Below are positions 13,501 to 23,157 of a DNA stretch of 64,000 nucleotides, piece after piece (within the stretch, counting starts at the first letter, position 1; each line of letters opens with the position of its first letter). A program made the position numbers and the translations under genes. The notes beneath the pieces are model-generated. The model was not told the DNA's origin. It saw only the letters and a program-made list of their open reading frames with translations, and did no database searches. This DNA comes from Bugulina stolonifera (Eukaryota > Bryozoa > Gymnolaemata > Cheilostomatida > Bugulidae), in assembly GCA_935421135.1 (NCBI GenBank), contig OW285189.1, positions 14,033,072 to 14,097,071 of the forward strand. The letters are read 5' to 3'.

Positions 13501-15848
13501 TAGTCCGATTGAAAACAAAAATTAGCTAGTGGGTTTTTAGTAGAAGCATATCTACATTATAGTTTGGTTTTGTTAAAAGCAAATTATCAGCGATTTTACA
13601 CTAGCCCAGTTGCTTCTAAATGCTCAACGTGTAGTTAACTAATACTAGTTATCACAGTAGTATAAAAATACTAAAATCGAATCAAATGCTCAACTTAGGG
13701 TCGCTGAAAGTTCCCATACTGTCAGGTATTTGTAACTATGATTGATTTGTGTGGACGTGGATTATAGCTGCATAAAATCTTCAGATTTTAATTTATTCTC
13801 ATTAAAGTCTCTTGTCTGATCCTCATAGCAGGGTATATTATAGGCCTACAATATATCATGTGCGCTGTAATTTTCAAGTAAGCCCTATGCCACTGCCCAC
13901 GGTTAACTATGACCAGCTGGTTGATGGGTGTGCGTGTAATCCTAGTGGTCAAACTTTCAAATCGCCCTACTCATGGGGACCAATTTCATGGTGGGGACTT
14001 GGGGTGTTGGCTTGTTTTCATGACTGTTATTAAATGGATACATGAAATTCTATTATCCATGGATGTACATGGTTTTTAACATGTAGCAATGTTAAGCTGC
14101 GTTTATGCACCCATCTCGGTAACTCACCGTTAGCTCGGGAACTTTTTTGGAGTTGGCTATGTCTAGTCAAAACTCTCTTGCTAGGCCATTGTCAAAATGG
14201 GTATGTAGTCATTGCACATGCATTGATCCCTACCGAGAAATTAATGTGAAAGATACTCCTGATGTAGTCTGTTAGCCAATAAAATTTCAGGTTTCAAATT
14301 TTGTTTTTGCTTTAATAGTCTATTAACTCTCTATTTCAGTGTTGTTATCTATATTTGAAATGTAAGTTTAATTAATATTAGTAAAGAAATATTTTAAATA
14401 TAATCTACTCTCGACGATATGGTCATTTTATGACATATATGTAGAATGTACTATCACATTTCGTGGTGAAATTGGCCCAATATAAACAGGCCATCGAAAT
14501 CCTGGTGGGACACCGATAGCTACGCAAATGTACCTTTAGGGTTCAAATTATTCTTTTATATGCACATGCACCTTCTTGGAACTAAATGAATGACAATTCT
14601 TGTGCTACCCAGATTTTGTCAACTAACGTAGTGCTTAAAATTAGTCTATGGTTAGAGTTGTACATGGTTTACAGGCGTAACAGCAGATTGTATTTACCCA
14701 TGAAATTTGGGTAATCTATAAATAGTATGGTGTGTATTTTGTTCTCACACCACTTTGGGCTGGGGTAGGCCTAAATTTGTTGCTCAGCATCTACTGGTAC
14801 TATATGCAGAACATGAGTTTCAGTCAAGTAGGGAATGAAGCTGATGAGACTCGCACACAATTTGTTTGAGCAAATATTTTTGTTCGACTAATTTTCTACG
14901 TATGTCGTAGAAACTCGAGTCTAACTCATGTGGAAACTGCATAAGTGAAGCCGTATCGTCAAACTCTTACTGTACTTTTTTTGCTAAACAGCGTCGCTGA
15001 CAGTCGAATGTTCATGAAAGCCAATGTTCTACCTTATTCCTCCAAGTTTTCTAACATTGAAGGCAAGGAAACCACTCTACGGAAAATGAACTCTACTTTC
15101 AAGAGCAATATAATTAATATAATAATATCAATTAGAATATTATCTGGAAAGACATGGACGCCGATACATCATGTAGCCTGGGCCAACCTAGTTTTCGTGA
15201 CCACTATCAATATAGGATGCTCCGTAATATCCCCTTTGTGTTTATACTAATTACTCCCGACTGTCTCATGGAAAAAAATAGAACAAAATTGTGTTTCGAC
15301 TAGACTAAACCATTTGTATCTTTTCCAATTCACAATTATATATTCATATGTGAGTATGGATAAATGTTTCAAAGGATGCAAAGTAGAGAATTATGCTGTA
15401 AACGCCATTCCATCGCTGATATCCAATAATATCCTAATTAATTACATATTTTTTAATAAAGCAAATATTTTTATCATCATATCTATGGTCTCTATATAGT
15501 CTGAATGGGATAAATAATTTACAGCTTCAGATGCTTCTGGATTCATCATACTGCAAATTTATGTCTATGAATTATCTGAGTTTAGCAGTTGAGCAGGTAG
15601 CCTATTTACATCATTTCACCAGCCTAGGCAATTGGAATGGAAATTCTGACTATTTCTAGCTATGCATTTGACACAAAAATATACTGCAATTCATTAGACA
15701 AATCAACTGTGCTGTAGTAATGTGGTGATGCGTGGAGACGAGCTTACAAAATCTCCTCCTACAGGCCACCTACTTTTATTAGTGAAATATAGTGGATTAC
15801 CAACGTCATAATGATTAATTGTATGCAGAACCAACATGTGAAGGTCTG

Positions 15849-15862
15849 GTTGCCATGGTTAC
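15849..15862 (+). promoter_or_regulatory. X-box-like (RFX) site
   Basis: GTTGCCATGGTTAC fits the RFX X-box, two half sites separated by two bases. It lies in gene-free DNA, 3.3 kb upstream of the zinc-finger start. Its target is unknown, and a chance match is possible. Confidence 0.3.
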
Positions 15863-18239
15863 GTATTGTGGGGTTATTCCTCCTGTCATGTGTGACGAGA
15901 GTGCTTCTAATAGGATGTGCTCTGCTTACACCTGACCACGCTGTTGGAGCATTTCAGGACATTATACTAGTAACAGTCTTTTAGTACTTGCTGTACTATT
16001 ATTACCTAACACTCATCACACTTGGGGTTTGAGTATTTCAGTACCATAACACCAAGTTGAGCTATATATTCGATATAAATATATATCCGCGGAGTCAAAG
16101 ACTCGCCTGGAGCAGGCACCTGTACTAGATCGCCTTTGTGAGTTACGCATCTATTTCAATGCTAGTTATAAACTCATATGCATGATTAGATTTGTGGGCT
16201 TCAGCAGAATTATCAGTTAGTTCTACCTAAACATAGTTCTTTGCAAGTTTTATCCATCCCCTAGCTCCACGTGTTACAGTCTTGTAATGATATCTTTTCA
16301 ATGTTGTTATTTGGCATGAATGTTAAATTGGAAATTTACCACTAAATCCTGCTCCATAAAACTCTTATTGTTCTGAATTTTTGAATATGAAGTTCTGCTT
16401 CGAAATCTTTGGTCACCTGTTATTGGGTAATCTTCCTTTTCAATTGATGAAATTTCAAAGAAATCTATAAACATAGAGTGATGGTTTTATTTTTTGTTTC
16501 AAAATGAACTCCCGGCCAACAGCCTCTCCGCAGAGTTTGCGTCAACTTTTCCTGGCATTGTAGAATCATGTCTAGCAATCTGCTCTCTGCAATGTAGTTA
16601 TACCTTCTGACTCTTTTCTATTGATTTTGCCTTAGTACCAGCTTTGCGTGCGACTAAGTCCTTGGGGGACCCTTACACTACAAACTTAATCATATACCCA
16701 ATAACTATATTGATCATCTTCGATTGTCACTTTTGTTTTTTATTCGTCTGTTGTGTCACTGATTCAACATTGAAGTTAATTACGCCTATCACTTTATGTT
16801 CCCACTCACTCTATACCTTAGTATGCCTATTCAATAATCCAATAGTGTGTAGGCCGAACTTTAGTATAGTTTTTCTCCTCCTTTGTATGTTACTCAATAC
16901 ATTCACTTTGCCTATGCACACCGATCAATATTATTATTCCTACGACAAATTGGGAAATATATAATATTACTGAAACTTGGTCCAGAAATCCTAGACCATT
17001 TGCTTTATGACTTACGTATTCATTTTTAAGTGGTATTTTATGTATATGAAATGTGACAGTGGTAAATGTTAAAAGGTCATAATATTACATATGCTTTGTT
17101 GAGACTTCCCTGTACTGACATCTAATACTTGATTTGGGAGTTATATGCCCAGTAGTATACCAGTTATCTTGTACTGCATTGTATTACTAGTAGAAGGTGA
17201 CATTTATCCCCCATACTGAGTCCAACAGACAAGTCTTGAGCACTGGCGGGAAAGTAATGTAACAATGTTTTGCTTTAAGATCATTTTAAAACTCCACTTT
17301 AAACCAATCTAATGCGAGGAGTACTGATCCTGTTATAAAGTGATTGACATTTTTTTATCCGCAATTGGCCACCTGTCGATATACAGGCTGGCCTATATTA
17401 TATTCTTGATAAATGATTCTATTCATTCTTTAACCCTAAAAATTACCCTTAATGGCCGGCAATTGCCATGTCAGTATAGTGTTACTATCAAGGGTAGATA
17501 AATCCCGTGCATTATAAACATGGCAGATACTTTCTAACCTAAATGTACATGTACATGGTTGTTTAAGTTCCGTAGATAGCCAATAGTGTGCAGTGCTACT
17601 ACCGTTGTAATAATGTGTAAAATATGAAGTTAGTGGTCTGTTGACTCTCCCGCCAAATTTGACTACTGCCAGGCCGTTCTCAGAGCTGTATGAGTTGGCC
17701 AGCTTAAACGTTTTTGTTTGCGTGGCATTTGGATGTGCTGGCCATCAATCACTGGCATGTTCTCACAGTGTATTAGGCTAGGGTGGCTTACAGCTATGAC
17801 TTGTAGAAATACCATTATTATTTTTTATTATTATATATTGTTATACACATAATACATGTGTATGTAATGGAAGAATTTATTTGTTAAAAGCAAGGCGTAG
17901 CCAGAAAAAATTTAATACACTTTTTTATGCAAGCACAAAAAATTGTGAGTGCATTAGACTGGAGTTGAATGTCTTCCATCTGAATTGAGTGATCTGTTGT
18001 CATGAGTGCACTGTATTCAGCAAGTATGGTATGTGTATTCGGTATAGGCTATCTCTGTATTGGCTCATTTCTTTATCTGCCTAGGCATTGCACCATAATG
18101 TCTTCTAGATTATGATAATATTGTAGATCTGATGGTTGGCAGGCGATAACAGTGACCTACAGAAAACTGTATCCACAGATAACCTCTAATCTCGATATTC
18201 AAATTTCAGGTGTGTAACGATTTCGTATAGTTCTAGTTG

Positions 18240-18460
18240 CTTTGGCGATCTGCTTCCTCGCGATGCGTTCTTCCTTTTACTGCGCACGTGTTTGCGATTA
18301 AGACTACATTATGCCGATTAGCGGAAGGAATTCTTGGGGTTGTGTAGGAGTTTTGTTTTCTAACTGTCAGCGCGTAGTACGGGGAAATCCTTGCCCTGAT
18401 TAATAACATTCGCTATCGTCCCAGTTTCTGTACCTAAGTTTTAAGCCTCAATGCGCATGC
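18240..18460 (+). promoter_or_regulatory. Possible promoter of the zinc-finger gene
   Basis: This is a local CpG-rich patch in AT-rich surroundings, with CGCACGTG (E-box) and ATGCGCATGCA (NRF1-like). It is about 0.8-1 kb upstream of the first coding ATG. An acceptor-like TTATTATTAG just before the ATG implies a spliced 5' UTR. There is no direct evidence of a start site. Confidence 0.25.
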
Positions 18461-19213
18461 AAGTAGTTATTAATATCATTACTGATGGTAGCGGTGCGTT
18501 GGTGTGTCAGGTGGTTTGTGTGGGTGTAATTATTTACATAAATAGTTTCTAACTTTTAAACTTTCGACACGCTCATATATTATAGTCTCCGATATTACCA
18601 TAATTTATATATTTATTCCTAAATATATCTGAATCATTAAAACAGCGCTAATAATCTCTCTCTTATTGAAGACGTAAATATGAACATAGATGAATTCTGC
18701 CGACAGAAATAATAGCCATCGCTAAAATAATTAGACTTGTCAGCCATGGGCACAACGTCTTCCGCACTTTTTGACTAGGTTTAATTGTCAAAAACTTGTA
18801 CTCATACATGTAGTTCCTAGTTTGCATGACGCCTAAATATCGACCAACTAAATAACCTGTGCATTATTGTAGTTTTATATAATGGTCAGCAGCATTTGTT
18901 TTGATGTTTACTTGCTGATGTTGTTCCTGTTTCAATTCCACTATAAATTAAATGGCAGCTTACTGTAGGAGTATATTTACAGATTACAAAGAATTTTGCT
19001 TCATATTCAAATTGCTTCCGGAAAATATTCGGATTTTAATTGTTTACTAGATATAATAGCTGATGTCATTTGATTGCGTTATCCGTACTATTTATATACA
19101 TTGGATATGAGCCTACATGTACTAGAGTATATTACATACTTTCCTATATATCATATATGGGAAAGCATTGAGGCGTAAATGTAAACCTCATGATATGTTT
19201 TATTATTAGAATA

Positions 19214-21355
19214 ATGGCAGATCATGACGTAGGCAGGGGATCCCCAATGGCTGATAACCATAATAACAGCAATGAAGCGAAACGACCAACTAGAGTGCCT
19301 AGTATAAAGATAGAGCCACCCTGTGATGTAGATGATTTCAATGTTGGAGATTTATCAAGCTACATGAGTAATTCTACTAATGCTAGTGCGCTCTCCCCTA
19401 GCATGAGTCCTAATCAACGCGCCATGGTTGACCTGCGCAACCAGCCTGGAAATTACAAGAAGAATTTAACTGCTAGATTCTTGCAACAAGGACATAGTGA
19501 AGATGATGGATATTATCGTTCTGACATCGATGCAGATATTTCTGGACAGCCTGATGAGAAACGATCTAAAAGTTTGGATCGCGGATTAGAATATGATCCA
19601 AATGAAGTACAGCCTCTTGACTTAAGTACTTCCTTCTGTAAATCAGGTGATGACATTCGTAATAAGTTTGAAGCTAGGGCTAGGAAAATGCACCGTAGAA
19701 ACAGAGCAGAATCTGAAGAAAATCTTGCGCGCATTTCACAGCTAAATCCAGAACATTTGATGTCAATGCAAAGACTTAGTCATAGCGACATGCAGTTAGA
19801 TCGTATAAACCATACACAACCTTCAAGGCAATCTACTCCTTCACTTGCACTAAGTGATAGAGAAAAGATTATGAATAATCCGACTGAGCTAAGAGATCAA
19901 AGCCCAGCTGTTACTCCACCGCAACCCTCTCCACATAGTGCTAGTACTAACTACATGCCACTTCCTCCTATTAGCATGATGTACTCCAGGGGAACATCAT
20001 CTAGCTGTTCTACTGACGGCAGCATGGATATGGACAGAACTTCTCCATTCCCGTTCTTACCAGCACCTAGCTTACCGCCCTTCAACCCTGCACTCGTTGC
20101 CAATCTCTATGGACATTTAACTGACAGCAGCACTGGAAGTATACTGCCAGTCCCTGGACTTAATAGTTTTAATGTAGCGGCTTTCCTCGAGTGGCACCAA
20201 CAGCAAAATCGACTCAATCAACCCATAGCTAATCAATGCTTCGTATGTAAACAAACTTTTCCTGCTTTCGATAATATGGCTAAACACATTGCCAAGCACC
20301 TACCAACCGAAGTCAAAACAGACAATAACAATCGAGTCCACATGTGTAAGGTCTGTAATCGTTCATTCTCACGATCTGATATGCTAACAAGGCATATGAG
20401 ACTACATACTGGACTTAAACCTTATGAGTGTAAAGAGTGTGGCCAAGTATTTAGTAGAAGTGACCATCTTAACACCCATAAAAGAACTCACACTGGTGAG
20501 AAACCTTACCAGTGTCCTGAGTGCCCTTATGCTGCCTGTCGACGTGATATGATTACAAGGCATATGAGGATCCATAAGGATGGTTCCAAGAAGAGACGTC
20601 GGCTTGGTATGCTCTACTGTAAGGACAGTGTCTCTGGTTCCAGTGTAGAGAGTACAGACTCTACCCCTAGCAGGACAGGTAGCATGTCTGGTAACAGCTT
20701 CGATAGTTCATTTGAGTCGACTGATATAAGATGGCCATCCCGGCATCTACTAGATCCTAGCGATTTAATTCGCAATCAAGCAGTTCGGAATAACTGGTCA
20801 GCTTCCAATTCATTTGATAGTACTGATCATCACCGTTATCGTATGTCAGCTTGGTCATCCCTAACTAGTGCCGATAGCACCGAGAGTGAGCCACGTGGAG
20901 CTAGTTTTGATGGGGATTATGTTAGCTCTCCTCCTAAAGTGTCTACGCCATCACCGTCTGCTGCTGTATTTAGCATGCCTACCACTCAAGTGGTGAACCG
21001 TCACTTTGCCGCTAAAAATCGACGACCTAGCTTAGTCAGACAAGATGCTAGTCTCGATCAGCAGGAAGCCAGTAAATTGGCCAATAAGGCAATAGGATTA
21101 CCATTTTCAGACTATAAAACTAAACTCGAATATCGAGGAGATGCAAAATCAATGGATTGTTCTGACGATATTTCAAATGTAGACAAGGATTCTATAGGTA
21201 CTGCTGATAGCCCGAGAACTGTAGATTCCCCTCTCTCCACGCAGGATATTTCGGATAACCCTCCAAATCAGCAAAGACTGACAACGCCTCATTTACCTAA
21301 GCAGGCTAGCTTTTCGGACGAGCTTAACTTGCAGAAGTGTGCTCTAAGTGAATAG
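19214..21355 (+). CDS. C2H2 zinc-finger transcription factor (EGR-like fingers, CtBP motif)
   Basis: This uninterrupted frame encodes 713 aa from the ATG at 19214. An in-frame ATG at 19190 lies before a likely splice acceptor (TTATTATTAG, ending at 19209) and is probably not used. Four C2H2 fingers are visible: C342/C345/H358/H362 (isolated), then a tandem of three starting at C378, C406 and C434 and ending at H454. The linkers are TGLKPY and TGEKPY. The recognition helices contain RSDMLTR and RSDHLNT, as in EGR/WT1-type fingers, so a G-rich site containing TGGG is likely (inference). Residues 134-138 are PLDLS, the CtBP co-repressor docking motif. IKIE at 31-34 is a SUMO consensus. KKRRR at 459-463 is a likely nuclear signal. 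The rest is Ser/Pro-rich and looks disordered. I cannot name the orthologue. The absence of introns is unusual beside its neighbours. Confidence 0.92.
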   Translation: MADHDVGRGSPMADNHNNSNEAKRPTRVPSIKIEPPCDVDDFNVGDLSSYMSNSTNASALSPSMSPNQRAMVDLRNQPGNYKKNLTARFLQQGHSEDDGYYRSDIDADISGQPDEKRSKSLDRGLEYDPNEVQPLDLSTSFCKSGDDIRNKFEARARKMHRRNRAESEENLARISQLNPEHLMSMQRLSHSDMQLDRINHTQPSRQSTPSLALSDREKIMNNPTELRDQSPAVTPPQPSPHSASTNYMPLPPISMMYSRGTSSSCSTDGSMDMDRTSPFPFLPAPSLPPFNPALVANLYGHLTDSSTGSILPVPGLNSFNVAAFLEWHQQQNRLNQPIANQCFVCKQTFPAFDNMAKHIAKHLPTEVKTDNNNRVHMCKVCNRSFSRSDMLTRHMRLHTGLKPYECKECGQVFSRSDHLNTHKRTHTGEKPYQCPECPYAACRRDMITRHMRIHKDGSKKRRRLGMLYCKDSVSGSSVESTDSTPSRTGSMSGNSFDSSFESTDIRWPSRHLLDPSDLIRNQAVRNNWSASNSFDSTDHHRYRMSAWSSLTSADSTESEPRGASFDGDYVSSPPKVSTPSPSAAVFSMPTTQVVNRHFAAKNRRPSLVRQDASLDQQEASKLANKAIGLPFSDYKTKLEYRGDAKSMDCSDDISNVDKDSIGTADSPRTVDSPLSTQDISDNPPNQQRLTTPHLPKQASFSDELNLQKCALSE

Positions 21356-23157
21356 TAATAGGTCTGAGATGTTCATAACTAGGAATGTGTTATGTCATTT
21401 GTATCAATAGCAATAATATTTTATTATATATTTTGTATATACGACTATCACATTGAAAGTATTATAAGATATTGTGATCACCAGTGCTGGTTTATGTATT
21501 ATATTATTATTATAAAGGCAAACTATTTAGTTAGTGCTGGTTTTATTGCTTTACAAATTTCTGTCATATTTTAATCAACATAATAGTATTTCTAATTTGT
21601 ACATACATAAATTCTAAATTTTTATTCTATTTTTGTGGCATCAGAATTTTATACATTATATTTTCACACAATATTTGCTTTGGTACAATTACCCTACAAA
21701 GAGGTGGATAAAAGTATAGTTTTTTCAAAAATTACTTTTTTATAACTCCTTGCTAGGTGACATTGTATAATTGTATCATGAATAGTATTTAGGCTACTAT
21801 GGTTGTTTTGATGTCTCACATTGCTAGTCTGCCAATTGTGTGCAATATTGGCTTGTATGTCAACAGGTCAATGTTTTCCCTTGTACAAAAATTTATTTTA
21901 TTAATGCTTAGTTTATACTCTTGGATGTTGATACTTAAATTCTAAACGATGGTAATTTGCAATATTATATATTATTGTATTACTAAAATCAAATCTCTAA
22001 TGAACCAATATTTTTTTATCATGAATTGATAGATACGGATAAATTGTTTTGTGCAAATGTACTTCCATTGAATTTGTGAGCTTCACAATTACTACATGTA
22101 GCTTTTCCAAATGTACTTGGAGATGAAAAAATTAATGATGCGCATGAACATGTAGGCCTACACTTATGATGTACCTATGAAGCATTGCACTTAGATGTAG
22201 TAAATCTAGGGTAGACAACTCCATCTATAAAATTCAACTACTGAATGACTATTTCTGACTGAACTAGTTGTACTGGTACCTGTTTGTCAGTGAAACAGAA
22301 TACTGAGTAGGTAGTAACCATAATGTAATATAAGTACTCATGTGGTGACTCTCAATGATGTGCATAATGGAGTGTATCATAACTTACATTATAATTTGAT
22401 CACTTCCTAAATTTATCACCCCTAGCTATGTTGCAATTCCTGGGCACTTGCATAATGTATTACTTATCAAACAAAGTTTAACAAAAGAATTCAAGGATCA
22501 GATTACATAGACAGCAAGCAAACAAACCAGTTCCCTCCCACCTGACAGCCAGCTCTCCAAAAGGCATACTAGTAATAATAACTGACCTGCCGCCAATAGC
22601 TTCCACATTCATTGCAAACAACAAGTATTATATTTTATTTTGATAAGTTGGACATAATTAGCATAAAATAGATTCCACCCAACAAAGCATCATTACCAAC
22701 AGTGTATGATAATATGGTAATATACTATCCTTTCTATATTTGTATCAATTACTATACAATCATGTGCGTGTAGATCCTGTATAACTTCACCTAAATGTCT
22801 GTCATAAGGTCAAAAGTTGGAGTTGTAGTAGACACTAGCAATATGGCAGTATAATCCAGTTGTAATACTGAACATTGTACACTCTTGTACAAGTACCAAA
22901 CAGGCCTACAAAACTGTAGATATTTTACTTGCTAAAAACAGGATATAGAGGGCAGAATGTGACTGACTACTAACTCAATGTAATGTAATGCCATTGCTAT
23001 CAAATTGCACAACTAAAAGGGAAATACTTCACAATAAGTATATTATTATATAAAATAAATGTACTACTTGAGCAAATTAATATAAAGGATGTATATAATG
23101 TTGTTAAAATGAACCCATTCATTTCCCTTCCTTTGTAAAGCTGATGAGTCATTACTG
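21356..23157. other. 3' flank of the zinc-finger gene and intergenic DNA
   Basis: This is AT-rich DNA without coding exons. The first several hundred bases are probably the 3' UTR of the zinc-finger gene, but no unambiguous poly(A) signal stands out. The right end is the 3' flank of the minus-strand gene that stops at 23158. Confidence 0.4.

Larger units (their letters stand above)
10533..19213. other. Gene-free stretch upstream of the zinc-finger gene
   Basis: No coding exon is supported. Visible items are a 12-bp-arm hairpin (13237-13248 with 13261-13272), a possible small 5' exon ending ATGAAAAAG then GTGAGT near 13345-13357, an X-box-like GTTGCCATGGTTAC (15849-15862), and a CpG-richer patch at about 18240-18460. 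The patch has CGCACGTG and ATGCGCATGCA motifs and could be the promoter of the downstream transcription factor. Confidence 0.35.

Noticed and set aside
14945..15250. 101-codon plus-strand ORF
   Set aside because: It has no upstream promoter or splice context and no recognisable domain, the composition is Ile/Asn/Ser-rich as expected from AT-rich DNA, and it begins with a non-ATG codon.
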